NCBI GenBank assembly: GCA_029207755.1
Contig: JARCOQ010000017.1
Coordinates: forward strand, 124,001-188,000
DNA from: Chamaea fasciata
Lineage: Eukaryota; Chordata; Aves; Passeriformes; Sylviidae
Direction of reading: 5' to 3'
DNA: 64,000 bases
The notes under the pieces were generated by a model, which saw nothing but the letters and a program-made list of their open reading frames with translations, was not told the origin of the DNA and made no database searches. Below, piece after piece: positions 1-11,584 of this stretch; within the stretch, counting starts at the first letter, position 1, and the number at the start of each line of letters is the position of its first letter. Made by a program: the position numbers and the translations under genes.

Positions 1-820
1 CACAGATTTCATCTCTCTGCATCTGAAACAGAGTTTGGACAAAAGTCAGAGTGCTGCAGGATACCTTGACAGCTCCACACATCTTGTGGCAATCTAGGAA
101 TACCCTCTACAGTCTAACCACACCCCACATCACAAATTTCAAGCCCCCAGGACTATTACCCTCGTACCCCTACACCCAGACTGAGCAGCAAGGCAGAGCA
201 GCTCCGGGCCAAACACACACCAACACCCGTGACACAGCACAGGACAAACGAGGGGACGCAACAGGGACAGAAAACTCTGGCAAGAAGAATGACCCTGAGG
301 GTCCAGAGAACTCGGAATGAGATGACCGAGGTAAGATGGAAGGTGAGCTGGCCAGGCTCAGAGAACCCTGCAGGAACAAGATGCCATCGGGATGACTTAT
401 CCCAAGAGACGCAGAGATGGATGCCCGAGAATCCTACGGTCAGAATCCTCCACCTGTCTTTGCATTCTCACAAGACCTAACCCGCCGGAATGGATCAGGG
501 CGGTGCACGGCTGTCAGTACAGCTCAGAACAAGACCTGAAAAGGCATCGGACTGGATGCTTGTGAAGAGAGATGGATTCTGATGAGTGTCCGAGCAGCTG
601 AGACAAAGGCACCTGGCTGAGGAGCACAGAGATCAGAAATGCTAAGACTGATGCCAGGGGTTTTGACAGGCCCCCGAAAGGACTAAAGGAAAAGACAAGA
701 CACCAAACAGACAGAGTGCACAACAGACAAGTGACACAACACACACCAGGACTGCTCTGCCCTGCACACCTCAGCACTGAGATGAAAAATGAGACTTTTC
801 CTTCATGTAGCCTAAGGGGT
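1..820. other. Non-coding left edge, no gene recognised
   Basis: Only short open frames with no family resemblance are present. No splice-flanked exon, RNA gene or recognised transposon end was seen. The segment leads into the repeated block that starts near 821. Confidence 0.5.
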
Positions 821-2562
821 CACATCTGGGACATCCCCAGCTCCAAACCCAACTCGAAAAATCCCTCCCGCTGACCCCTGCCCTGGTACCCCGCTTTCAT
901 CCCCTCTGTGGCTCCAAGCCCTCCACTTATCTCTCAAATGTCTGGGGAGGTGAATCCACGCCGGGTGCCAAAGAAGGCCGCCTCTCCCTCAGAGAAATTC
1001 CTCCCGTCACTGGGCTGCTGTCTCCTAGTCAGCTACAACAAAGAAAACCAAATATCAAAGCATAATCTTAGCTGCACATCAGCCAAAACCCAGCAGCTCT
1101 GCTACTCACCGTCTCTTAAGCAGCACCGGGTCCTCGGGCCCCGTGCGTGCTTCAGCTGAGCTCGGAGGCCGACGCTCGCAGCGCCAAAGCCTTAGAGGCG
1201 TTACTGGCACCGAGCCCACCCACCGTGGCCTCCATTAGGGCTGTGAGCATCCCCGGTTAGAGCAGGACAGGAACGCAGGGTGGACATCCCCGGTGAACCT
1301 CAACCCTGTGGACTCTGCCCCACCACTGTCACTTCCTGCCTGGCCCTAGCTTAGGGCTACTGCCTGCACCTCTCAGGACTTCTGGCCTTGTCTTGCGTTA
1401 GGATTGCTGCCGGCACCTGCTCTCAGGGAAACGGTGTTGGCAGCAGCGCTGTGAGGGCCGGGATGCCTGTACTCTGACTTGTATCCTAGGCTGTACCCCT
1501 GATTTTCACTGTGTGTTCTCTAGTCCTTGAGTCCTTTACCTCAGCCTCTGTGTGTATCACTGTAACCTCCCCCCTTCTGAACCCTGCTTCTTCAGAGCCC
1601 TAGACCTTGCAGCCGGGGACGCTCTGCACCGTTAGGGTCCCAAGAGCTGTCCCGCACGCAGGACAGGTACATCCACAGTTGTTCCCTGCCTACCCTAAGA
1701 AACGTGGCCCTGAGACAGGGCAGAGGCTGACAGAGCCGAACTCTTTGCGGTGGCAAAAGGCACGAAGCCTTACCAACCGCCGCCTCGAGAGGGAATCAGG
1801 AGCACTTCCACCGGCTGCGGAGAGACAGGGAATCCCAGGGTGGGTGGGGCGGGAAACCCCCGTTATCCCCAGCCCTGTTGGATCCTGCTCCCCACTATCG
1901 CTTCCTGCCTGGCCCTAGCCTGACTGTGTCTGCACAGGTCAGAGCTTCTGGTGTGTTCCTGCACTAGGGCTGCTGCCTGCACCTGCTCTCAGGGGAAGTG
2001 TGCTGGTAGCAGTGCTGTGAGGGCCGCTACACCTGTACTCTGACTTGTATCCTAGCCTGCTCCCCTGAGTTTCACCGTGTGTCCTCTAGTCCTTGAGTCC
2101 TTTACCTCAGCCTCTGTGTGTGTGGCTACACCTCCCCCCTTCTAAACCCAACTTCTTTAGAGCCCTACACCTCGCAGCCAGGCCTTCTGGCATTGTCCTG
2201 CATAAGGGCTCCTGCCTGTACCTGCACTCAGGGAAACGGGCATGTCTTTAGGGCTACTCCTTCGGGTCTGGCGTAGGGGTGGGGTCGGGCTGGTACACCT
2301 GTACTCTCAATTGGCACATCTTGGACATCCCTCTCTCCACACCTGACTCAAAAACCCCTCCTGACAAGTCCTGACCCAGCACTCCACTTTCATCCCCTCT
2401 GTGGCTCTGAACCCTCCACTTATCTCTTGGACGTCTGGGGATGAGAATCCACGCCGGGTGCCACAGAATGCCGCCTCGCCCTCTGGGAATTTCCTGCTGT
2501 CACCGGGCTGCTGTCTCTTATTCGGCTACAAGAAATAAAACAAACATCGATGTATGATCTCA
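821..2562. repeat. Nested diverged direct repeats (about 1.5 kb and 0.57 kb spacing)
   Basis: The stretch 821-1070 recurs in direct orientation at about 2317-2562. Both copies share the words CCACTTATCTCT and ATCCACGCCGGGTGCCA and end in a similar GGGCTGCTGTCTC tail. Between them a second unit at about 1283-1615 recurs at about 1860-2180, sharing CTTCCTGCCTGGCCCTAGC and GTCCTTGAGTCCTTTACCTC. A fragment of it may recur a third time at about 2173-2240. The copies differ by substitutions and small indels, so the duplication is not recent. No protein is encoded. It could be a macrosatellite edge or internal repeats of a non-autonomous element; the sequence alone does not decide. Confidence 0.75.
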
Positions 2563-3254
2563 GCAGATCTCTTGGCCAATCGGTCAGGGTGTAAGAGAAG
2601 TGGACCACCTAAAACACACAAACAATAACATATGCTGAAGAGTTACACCAGAAACACCAGCACACTTAACTGCATAAATATATAAATTTTCAAACAGACA
2701 ACCCCAAAAAAATTCCAGCAAAAAAAGCCAACTCTTATCACCCCTAGTCAAACTACTGAATATAATAAAAACAACACCACGTCCAAACCCCTTAATAATA
2801 CTCCAGAACATATACTCAGAGCCCCCCCAAAGTTAAAGACTTCCCCCTAGCCAAATAAAAAGGAAAAAGCCCATGTCTTGCGACCCATATTAATTCATTA
2901 AATTAAAACTTTAAAAATAAACGTTAAAGTTTAAACCTTTAGACAACACTAGCACACCATAGACGCCAATCCCATCACTACATGCCAAACCAAAACTTAT
3001 TTCAACCTTTTGTGCTGCTGCTGCTGCTGCTCGGCACAAAGGTTTGTCCCTCAGCACCTCCTGAAGTAATGTTCCACGCCCAAGGCCTCCCCCAGCCCCT
3101 GTGAGATGAACTCACCATCCTTCCATGAGCCTCACCTGGGAGCCCAGCATAAACCCCTCTCCTCCCGCAGCTCCGTGCCAAACTCAGCTCAGGCTCCCCT
3201 CTTAAAGCAGTGCTGGCAGGACCCGCCCCCTCGTTATCCTTTACAGCTTCCACC
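2563..3254. other. Non-coding A/C-rich stretch
   Basis: The stretch 2600-3000 is A- and C-rich on the plus strand with no convincing open frame. A short (CTG)n run lies at about 3013-3032. It might be a degraded transposon, but no known end was recognised. Confidence 0.4.
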
Positions 3255-3260
3255 TGTCCC

Positions 3261-3383
3261 CTCATCAGTGTGACAGCTCTCACCTGGGGCTGCTCTGTCC
3301 CCTCATCAGTGTGACAGCTCTCACCTGGGGCTGCTCTGTCCCCTCAATCATCCTGTGACAGCTCTCACCTGCAGCTGCTGCCA
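3261..3383. repeat. 41-bp tandem repeat, three copies
   Basis: A 41-bp unit begins CTCATCAGTGTGACAGCTCT and is followed by a CACCTGGGGCTGCTCTGTCCC-like half. The first two copies (3261 and 3302) are nearly identical; the third (3343) is diverged. It is a short minisatellite and the open frames running through it are by-products. Confidence 0.8.
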
Positions 3384-3695
3384 GTCCCTGCTGCTCATTT
3401 CCTGGACATTGCACTGTGTGCACTGACACGCTGGGGTACCGGGCTTTCCTTGCTGTGAATAAGGACCCCTCTGCTCCTGCACGTGCCCAAGGCTGAAACT
3501 GGGATTCCACCTCCTAAATTCCGTTTGTGTGAGGTTCACAATTCCTAAGGAAATTTCCCAGCAATCGTTACCCTTCATTTACATTTTCTCCTTTGGAATC
3601 ATCACTACCTTGTCTTTCTGTGCAAGGGTTCCAAACGTTCATTGGGAGTTCAGTAGCCGGGTTGGCTTGTTTATAACTTAGCTGACAATCCCAGG

Positions 3696-4001
3696 CTAAA
3701 TCCAAACACCCAGAATTACAGGCAAATACAGAGACAGTTTATAAATACTGCCCTCCCCTGGTAGGTAGCTCTTCCTTGCACTTCCCTGGAGCAGATTTAC
3801 TCCATCCTTTCTTCCCAAAAGCACCTCTCCAGCACAAATCCCACTTCTTGGACACAAACCAAACAGAAATCTACTACAGCGCGGCCTGGGGGGGGGCCGG
3901 GGTGGAGCCCAAGGCCACTGTCCAACCAGTGCTGCCTCTGGCTCCTCGTTATTTACACTGAGAGCATATTGTAGGACGCTCTGCAGCCTTTCTTTGCCAT
4001 T
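3696..4001 (-). other. Exon-like open frame, unidentified
   Basis: On the minus strand a pyrimidine tract and CAATACAG acceptor (AG at 4003-4002) precede an open frame that starts with NGKERLQSVLQYALSVNNEE and stays open to about 3696. The first half reads like a real helical protein segment; the second half is proline- and arginine-rich and may be read-through. It lies in the 3' direction of the URB1 pseudogene, so it could be another of its exons, but I cannot match it to URB1 from memory. No clear donor was found. Confidence 0.25.
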
Positions 4002-4420
4002 CTGTATTGGAAAGAGGATGGATATTAATGACACACACGTCCACAAACAGTCTTTACGGTTCTTCAAAAAGTTAATAATGCCTGTAATAAAAATGGTAAG
4101 TAATATTGTGTCTCAGATTGTTTAAGAAAGTGGAAGTTCGAGCTTTAATGTCCTCCTGAGAGACGCTGAATAAAATCTGTCCCCTGAGTTTGCACACAGA
4201 AATAAAATACCGATTTTTTTGATCAAACAAGTTAGGTCTGTATGAAAACAGCTGAGGAGGCTTTCATGGCTCAGTGTGATAATGGCAGAGCACAGAACAT
4301 TAAAGATGGAATGTTAGTTCCCTGAATTAATGCCCTGATGGAGATAAATTCTTTTGCAAAGAGACACAATAGTTTCCTCTCCTTGTTTCTGAGTTTCCGA
4401 GCGATCCTGTAATTCCTAAC

Positions 4421-4525
4421 CTGCACGAGTGCAGACCCATCTGACACGGGTAAGTGACATATCCGGCTCCTGGGCTCCAAGCCACGTGTCCCCGATGTCA
4501 ACGGAAGTCAGGAACACAAAAACAG
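4421..4525 (-). other. Exon-like open frame, unidentified (possible further URB1 exon)
   Basis: An acceptor with a good pyrimidine tract (TTTCTTCCACAG, AG at 4527-4526) and a GT donor (4420-4419, GTTAGG, weak) enclose 105 nt without a stop. The frame includes FLTSVDIGDTWLG. The length is a multiple of three, so the exon is phase-symmetric. It lies downstream of the last secure URB1 exon, same strand. Assignment to URB1 is an inference from position only. Confidence 0.3.
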
Positions 4526-5045
4526 CTGTGGAAGAAAGTTGAGAGAAAAATCAGAACATATATTCTTCCCTTTCCACACAGTAATACCAAGCCAAGCTGT
4601 TCACCTCCAGGATTATGTTTTTAAATGGCTCCCTAACTACTTTTCCTAGATGGAAAATCTGGAGGTGCTTTGCCCATGCAAAACTAATGATCCTACTCAC
4701 AAGAAGGAACAAACCAGTCTCCTGTTAAACAAAACAGTTTGAAATCTGACCTGTCAGCTGCTATCATTGACCAGCAATAGCAGTCAGCATCCAGGCCTAA
4801 GTGGACATTTTTTTGCAGACTATCTCCCCTCTTGAAATCATTTTGGGTTTTTTTTTTTTACACCTTTTGTTTCATTTTAGTCCTTGTGTCCCAACACAAA
4901 ATTTTGTGTCCTAACACGATCAACAACAAATACAGAATTAGCTCAATAAAACCGCACTTTTCTGATGGAAATGTCACCTCTAGAAACTGCAAGGTTTTTA
5001 TAGGAATACTGTCTCAAGAATTCAGTAACTTCAGGTATTCCATAC

Positions 5046-5242
5046 CACATGATCCTGAGATTGCTTGGGCATCCAGAGTTTATAGTATTGGCTGAACTGG
5101 TAGAGCTGAGGATACTTAACAACTTTCAGGGACTTGAGATCTTTATCATAGGGCTGGAACATCAAGCAGAGAGCAAGTGGTTCTCTCTGAGAGGGCAGGA
5201 GGTCAGTGAAAACAGCAACAAGGTACTCCACGATGCGTGCTC
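5046..5242 (-). pseudogene. URB1: URB1 pseudogene exon, open (last secure one)
   Basis: Acceptor TTTTCTAG (AG 5244-5243). The frame, in phase with the previous exon, includes RIVEYLVAVFTDLLPSQREP, LALCLMFQPYDK and FSQYYKLWMPKQSQ, matching the URB1 segment TYLTAVLTDLLHTQRDPLAL and onward. A likely donor is GTATGG at 5045; if it is not used the frame stops shortly after. No later URB1 exon was identified with certainty. Confidence 0.85.
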
Positions 5243-5625
5243 CTAGAAAAGTAAAAATAAATTAAACTATTAACATGAGCACAGACACTGGGGCAACCCT
5301 CATTCCTTTGGGCCTTGGCAGCAGCCCACAAAGCATCACTCAGAAAAGTATTGAATAAGATCAAGAAGTGTTTGTAGTGACCTAGACAAATGTTCCTGAC
5401 CACTGAGATACCTGAAAAATCCTCCACACATCAGTACTTGCTGAAGTAAATAATCCACCCTCACTGTGTTGTGCTAAATATGCCTGTATTTCAACAGCAA
5501 AACACCCCTGCCAAGCCCCACCTCAGCGAAGAGCTGATTTGCACCGGGGGCACGCACCCCAGTGAACGTGTGCAAGTTAAATAGAATTTTCTTTCAGAAT
5601 TGGGACTTCCAGTCCACCCCCGGTG

Positions 5626-5767
5626 CTACTCGATCGCCAAATACACCCAGAGAACGCAGTGAGGTGCTGTGGAGTTGGCAAGTCCTGCTCCAAGCCCACC
5701 TGATGCCCCTGGGACTCCAGCGCTTTCTTCAAGGAGGTGGCAGAACTTTGCCACCAGAGCTTCATTT
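5626..5767 (-). other. Exon-like open frame of unknown origin, inside an intron of the URB1 pseudogene
   Basis: An acceptor (CTATTTCAG, AG 5769-5768) is followed by a frame NEALVAKFCHLLEESAG that stays open to a TAG at 5628-5626. The first part looks like genuine protein. It lies between two exons that are adjacent in URB1, so it should not be there in a collinear copy. It may be a displaced exon of URB1 or another gene, or chance. Confidence 0.25.
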
Positions 5768-6190
5768 CTGAAATAGTTTTCTTTGGAAAATGCATCCATT
5801 TCCTATTTAACAGCGCAGTCCTCTCTCCCTGATCTCGGAAGAGCTGCCTACAGCCATGGAAACCACTTTCCTCTCCTGGTCTCCACACTCTGTCCTTTAA
5901 AACACTGTGTTACTGAAGCCAACTACCTCCAGACCCAGACTGTCCATGCAGGGGCAGTGTCTCTTCTCTTCAAGGTCAGGGAAAAGTGGCAGAGGCACCT
6001 ACAGAGCTTCAATGCCTCTCTTGAGCAAGAAACACCGTGGATTTGAATCTCCTTCTGCTTGCAGGGAAGATAATGTCATGTCTTAAGCTAAAAAACGATA
6101 AATGGTAAAAAAATTATTAAAAATGGGTAAAAATGATGCCAATTCTCACTCCACTGGTAGAAATGACACATTAAACCAAAAAATCTGTAC

Positions 6191-6363
6191 CTGTTCCAGT
6201 TTCAGACTGAAGCAACAGCATATTCCTGGCTTCCAACGCAGCAGGAACAACAGCACTGAAGGGAAATGTTTGGACAATCACATCTTCATTTAAAGAGAGC
6301 CCAATTTCTTCATCTAAGCCATCACTGCCCTCGCTCAGGACATCCACCATATAATCAGGACAT
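6191..6363 (-). pseudogene. URB1: URB1 pseudogene exon, frameshift near its start
   Basis: Acceptor TTCACTTATTAG (AG 6365-6364). With the phase from the previous exon the frame begins D-V-L, then about 6351-6355 has two extra bases (or one missing) before MVDVLSEGSDGLDEEIGLSL. It continues EDVIVQTFPFSAVVPAALEA, a highly conserved URB1 stretch. The donor is GTACAG at 6190. From the shift onward the exon is open. Confidence 0.87.
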
Positions 6364-6477
6364 CTAATAAGTGAAGAAAAAAATCTAAGCAGAGGATCTA
6401 GACTAACTGGGAAAACAACAGAGGCAGAACGCAACACTCCAGGAATATAAGGCATTTTTTTTAAATTCAATCCCTCC

Positions 6478-6500
6478 AAAAAAAAAAAAAAAAAAAAAAA
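6478..6500. repeat. Poly-A tract
   Basis: About 23 consecutive A on the plus strand, inside an intron of the URB1 pseudogene. Adjacent open frames with poly-phenylalanine on the minus strand are artefacts. Confidence 0.95.
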
Positions 6501-6597
6501 CCAAAGAAAGGATGAAAGCCCCATTTGTCACGCAATACATTGTTAAGTGCAACACAAAAATCACAGCTGAACTTCACTCTGCCTGTCAATGCTGCTG

Positions 6598-6785
6598 TCC
6601 AGCACAGGCTGCCCAGAGAAGCTGTCGCTGCCCACGGATCCCCGGCAGTGCCCAAAGCCAGGCTGGATGGGGCTTGGAGCACCCTGGGCTACTGAAAGGT
6701 CTCCCTGTCCATAGCAGGGGGTGGAACTGACAAGCTTTAAGGGGCCTCCCCATCCAAACCATTCTGGGATTCCACGATTCTATGA
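6598..6785 (+). mobile_element. CR1 LINE fragment, 3' end
   Basis: The stretch has the classic CR1 3' sequence order: GGCTGCCCAGAGAAGCTGT, a GGCTGGATGGGGCTTGGAGCA block, GTGGAACTGA, then CCATTCTGGGATTCCACGAT and TCTATGA. It is a 5'-truncated, dead copy inserted in an intron of the URB1 pseudogene. Confidence 0.9.
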
Positions 6786-7083
6786 ACAGCCCCAGGCAGA
6801 AGGACTAAATTTCCATTTGAGTTCAAAAATGCTGCTGCAAGAGCATGAATAGAGACTTCAAATACTGTTAAAGTGGCACAACCACATCAGAAATTACTTT
6901 TGGGGGTTAAAGTGGTAACTGCAACTCCAACTTCTACTTCTGATACCAAGTTCACATGGAGGGCTGAGTCCTGGAGGTCCTTACTTAACAGGATTTCTAT
7001 AGTTATCCATCCCCAGTTTGCTTACTGGGGATAGAAAATGTAGCCCCAAGTCGTGAAATTGTGTTTGAGGAGTCACCACATAC

Positions 7084-7226
7084 CAGCAATGTGAGAGACG
7101 GGGATGCTGATGTTATCAGAGTCCTGTTTAATTAAACACGGTGACCTGGAGCATGCTGGCTTCCTGAACCAGGTCTGCTGCCTTGTCTGTGCAGGGGCAG
7201 GGCTCTGGCACCAGCTTCAGCAGGAT
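7084..7226 (-). pseudogene. URB1: URB1 pseudogene exon with insertion and stop
   Basis: Acceptor TTTGCTGACAG (AG 7228-7227). The frame reads ILLKLVPEPCPCTDKAADLV then QEASMLQVTV, matching the URB1 segment ILLTLV..P..YTDKASDFV and QEASMLQATM. A TAA at 7130-7128 interrupts it, and four extra bases put the rest, QDSDNISIPVSHI, in another frame. The donor is GTATGT at 7083. Confidence 0.87.
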
Positions 7227-7862
7227 CTGTCAGCAAAGGTGGAGAGGAAGGTAAGTGCGCTGGCTGTCAAGCGCAGGGGAAGCATATGCTGCTAAGAAAG
7301 ACCGTGTGCAAAAAGGTGTTGGAAGATGGGCAGGTTTTAGAAGGACAACTTCCATATCACTTCTGCAGCATTCTGTCTACGATTCCTGCTCTGCATGGGA
7401 GTGGAAAAAAGAAAGGTCCACTGCAATTTGGCATCCAGATTGCTACCACAGACTGAGTCCCTGGGGAGACCGCACTGGAAATGAAGCACTGGGCATTCAA
7501 CATCCTGAAGAGTAACAGCAAGTGTCAGCTTTCCTTGTAAAAGACCACAATTCACTGAGGTCTGATAATTTTGGCACCTAAAGAGGAGATAAAAGGTACC
7601 ACACATACGGCTCTCTACACTTATACCAACAATGCTGTAATAAGAACTGATCCTTTTGGATTGCATTTTCCTGCAAATAATTTTCCTGTCCTCCCATTTG
7701 AGACAAGAATGATGCCACCTCTGTATAAAGAACCCCAAACAATGCTTTTCTGAGAATCCATTCACTGGTCTTTGACAGGTTTCTCAACAACAGAACAAAA
7801 TCTCTAGTTCCCACCAACATTATTCTTTGCATTGTTCATCCAGCTAATTTGAACACTGTTAC

Positions 7863-7980
7863 CCTTTCCAAAAACTGAATCACTGCTTCCTTCTGGTCTT
7901 CTTTTGCATTATCCAAATGTTCCAGCCAAACTGAAAGTTCCCTTCCATGTGTACTCAAACACGCCACTGTCACGTAAAAC
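7863..7980 (-). pseudogene. URB1: URB1 pseudogene exon with +1 frameshift
   Basis: Acceptor CTGGACAG (AG 7982-7981). The frame opens VLRDSGVFEYTWK, like the family's ILRDTGVFEHTWK. It then needs a one-base skip at about 7940-7942 (an extra base in a GGG run) to continue as ELSVWLEHLDNAKEDQKEAV and IQFLER, which matches URB1. The donor is GTAACA at 7862. The insertion truncates any product here. Confidence 0.87.
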
Positions 7981-8509
7981 CTGTCCAGGAAACAAAGGGG
8001 GAGGTGTGTAAATAAACCTCAAAACACCTCAAATACAAAACTCCAAGAGATGCAGATCTTTTTGTACAGTAACTTCATGATTCCTTCTTTTGGGAAAGGA
8101 AAGAGGAAGCGCAGGTCGATGAAAAGAAGTACCTGCCACTCTCCTCACCCCCTCAACTCAAGAGGCCTTTTCTTTCCACTCACTAGTGGGACTTGTCAAC
8201 TGCATAGTGGACAATAAAAACCTTACCTCTATAATTTCTGGAAAGCAGGTTATACTGCTTTCAGAGGGTTGTACATCTTCATGTCATCACAGGCAGAAAA
8301 AAAGTGCGCCTTAACAACAGCCTGTAGGACAGTTTAGAAAACTACTGATCTAACAAAGAAAATCATCGCTAAATTAAACCTGAATCCGGTGTCGACCACA
8401 CAATCATGCAGTAAAGGTATCTGCTGCTTCAAGAACAAATTTTACCATCCTGGCATTTCAGACCCGTGGGATATAGTGAATATCCCAATATTTCAATTCA
8501 AATACGTAC

Positions 8510-8629
8510 CCTGAAGATTAATTGTTTGCTGGAAGTTTTCAGATGAGAGTGGGTACTTGTAACAAACATTTTCATCAGTAAATAGAAGACTGATTTTTCA
8601 CCAGATAGCTTTTCTGTTTCAGAGATGTC
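8510..8629 (-). pseudogene. URB1: URB1 pseudogene exon, open
   Basis: Acceptor TTTTTCTTGTAG (AG 8631-8630), exactly 40 codons, donor GTACGT at 8509. The frame includes GEKSVFYLLMKMFVTSTHSH and then LKTSSKQLI, matching the URB1 segment GERSVFYLLMKMFVTSSHLQ followed by LKSSTKLLI. Phase 0 at both ends agrees with its neighbours. Confidence 0.9.
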
Positions 8630-9449
8630 CTACAAGAAAAATGTATTAGAATTCCTCTGCTACAGCAACACTGTATAGGACTATGTTGCACTGACAATGA
8701 TACGCAAGGTAAGCGTGTTACTTTATAGACCTGCCCAAAAGTCCCAAGGCCAGAAACCAGTGGGATCATTCACACTACTTTGCAGTCAATGAGCCAGCAT
8801 CGTTGCATTCATTTGCAAAATGTTTGCCTGAAAAGCGGAAGAAGACCGTAGTAACAGAAACCCCCAACTATTGAAAGGGCCCGAGACAAAGCAACTTCCC
8901 TCATCAATCATACTTCATTCCCTAATCATTCCACGTCTATCCCTGCTACCTCCTCAAAGCCAGGTCCACTCTTTTCTCCTGACGTGACAAGCCAAGTCTT
9001 GACAGAGTTCTTATTTGACAAGCCTGCAGTAAAATAGAGTTGGAGCCCTGATGGCTTCCACCAACTATGGAGAGCATTAAAAAATGTTGGAATCCTCCTT
9101 GGGAAGGGGTGGGACGGCTCCCATCAGTAGCTCATTTCCCTGGTCTGCAGCTCAGGCTTTCCAGACAAGTGGAATCCAGCACACTCTTTCTTGTGAGGGA
9201 ACATCTCCAGAGACACAAAGAGCTACAGCAACATCCTCCTCCGTTCATCAGGGAGGCAAAAAATGTTTTCCCTGTAAAAAACCTTCCAGCTCAGAAGGGA
9301 GTTTTCACTACTGCTAAGACTGTAATTCCTGCTGCTTTACAAAAGGGTCACCCCTAAAATGTCTGGACTAATTTAATACAAGGCGATGCCAGAGGAAAAC
9401 ATTTGAGGACAACAGAGCAAGCAAACATAACTTTGCACCAGCCTCTTAC

Positions 9450-9562
9450 CTGTACTCTGAACCAGGCAAACTTGTTGGCAGGAAGTTCCAAAGCCACTTT
9501 CAGGATCTGGTGCTGCAGAAGAGGAGGGACCTCCTCCCGCAGGCCCTTTCCAGTGACGATAC
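9450..9562 (-). pseudogene. URB1: URB1 pseudogene exon, open
   Basis: Bounded by an AG acceptor at 9564-9563 and GTAAGAGG donor at 9449. The frame includes GLREEVPPLLQHQILKVALE and then LPANKFAW, nearly identical to the URB1 segment GLREEVPP-LQHH-LKVALELPA-KF. Phase matches the exon before it (G|GT). No disabling change is visible inside. Confidence 0.9.
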
Positions 9563-10363
9563 CTGAGGTGTGAACGCAAGAAACAAACTTCACTTCGGTC
9601 CATCTGCCTGAGACTTCAGAACATTCCTGTTTTAGGGTTTAGAACACAACTGTGGGACAAGCTGGCAATTCGCAGATCTTCATGTCATGGGATCCCCAGA
9701 CACACTGCAGCGAAGGCTGGCCAACCCAAGGCGGGAATCCAGCCCTCAGAGGGAGATTTCATCATCTAACCCCAGCACAAAGCACTGGTCGTGCATGGAA
9801 ATATAAAATCTCTTCTATCAGTCTCAGCAACCTTGAAAAGCTGTGACCTACAGGCAGGACAAAGGACAAACTGGAGAGCAAAATACAGAATTTAACTTAA
9901 CAAATGCTTATACCACGACAATACTTGCTCCAGACAATGGAACTTCACACTCATGTCTCTCCCTGCATCCCTGCTATCACCAGCTCATGAATAACCTCAC
10001 TTATTCTTGTGACAGGTCAGGGAGCTCTCGCAGTGCAATCAGAACCTGAGCTGCCCCCATCTGACCTGACATCAGCAGCACAAAGCACTGGTGTCTGAGC
10101 CTCTCGGAGCCTGGGTAGGATCTTTGTGGCCCTCATCAGAGAAACAACAACACATTTTAAAAAGTCACCACCCAGGCAATCCAACAGTAAGACCAAACAA
10201 CAAAAACTTAATAAATAATAAAAACAGAACAGAGAAACTAAAATGGGCTACTTTTAGAAAACAGTTCCTTTATCTCCACAGAAAAGCAAACCTTCCCTTC
10301 TGCTGTGGACTTTGTAAACAGCCAGAGAAAACACTGGAGGAAATACAAACCCCCATCACATAC

Positions 10364-10484
10364 CTTTTAGCAGCTTGCTAAAATCAAAGTTGCTCTGTGC
10401 TACCAAGTGGGGCACAACCTTCTGATAAAGACATGACCTGAAGCAGTGCAGCTTACAGAAGCAGCATCTCAGCATCATCTGAAC
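10364..10484 (-). pseudogene. URB1: URB1 pseudogene exon with nonsense codon and frameshift
   Basis: The acceptor TTTTGTTTAG (AG 10486-10485) starts DDAEMLLL, then a TAA at 10455-10453 where the family has lysine, then AALLQVM. The frame then slips at about 10424-10434 and similarity resumes as YQKVVPHLVAQSNFDFSKLL. The donor is GTATGT at 10363. The family sequence runs DDAE..LLKAVLLQV..LYQKVVPH without interruption. The AAR-to-TAA substitution is the clearest sign that this is a dead copy and not a sequencing slip. Confidence 0.87.
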
Positions 10485-11584
10485 CTAAACAAAATATTTC
10501 CATAATTGGCTTCTCCTTCCTTCACAGCAAGAGTGGAGTGTTGCACCTCCATTACCCAGCACAAGCATTACCAACTTTATTTCCAGCACGCTTGCCTAGG
10601 AAATGACCTGCCGTCTTCCCAACAGGAATGAGAAAAACACCCACGGAATCCCCAGTTTCCTTCCCCACACCTTCCTGTATGAATACTTTCAAAACTAAAT
10701 CCACTTATTCGGTGCTTAGATCGAGAGCTGCCGTTTCTAATTTGACTCACAAGTGCTCACACATATAAAGCACAACCTGAGCATCTGAATACTCCCTGTA
10801 AGAACCCCACCAGTCCCACTGCTGTTCAGTGCAGGGCTGAACAACAGGAAAAAGCGAAGGAAAGGATATGGTCGTGCTGCCGATTTCTGGGCGCGCTACT
10901 TTTAGCTAATGTCAGGTAGGTTTGGCTGGGGAAGTGCACGAGACAGTACACTACAGTTTGTGAAAAATTTATTATTTCACTTAAAAATTTCTCTCTTTCC
11001 CTTTCCCCTTTCAAAATAAGACTTGCCAGCGTAAGCTTTTGGCAAGAGGCAGACAACAAATACCTGTCTGAGAGAAACAGCAGTAGCACTTAATGCAACT
11101 GTTCACTTCCTAGGAAAAGCCATCTCAGGTTTCAGTTGTAACAGGAGGAGGCATAAAAGCTACTTGTTATCCAGCCATTAATGAAAGCAAGCAAAGCACA
11201 TAGACCAAAACAATCAACACCTAACTCTTCCCTGTTAACTTCATCTCCCTCAGGGAGCTAGAAAGAACTGGATGAAAGCCACAAATAAACTTTGTTTGCC
11301 TGAGTCTCAGCTCCCATTAGAAAGGAATTCTCTAGAGGCCACAATGCAAATAAAGCTGTTAAAGGTGAACTGGGAGTAAGTGACAGCATGATGACCACAG
11401 AATGCTGAGGAACTACAGCTGCAGTCCTACAGAACCTAGCTGCCCCACTGGTTTCCAAGCCTTGGACTGTCAGTGCTGACATTTTGCTGCCCCATTAGTG
11501 CTCTCTACCTGGTTTGCATTTTAATTAGGTCATGTAAATGACCGTGCCTTAGAAAACAAAAACCCAAATGCAATTATGAAGTAC

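Noticed and set aside
2584..2960. Possible mitochondrial-DNA insertion in the A/C-rich stretch
   Set aside because: No tRNA, rRNA or mitochondrial protein segment could be recognised; only the base composition is similar.
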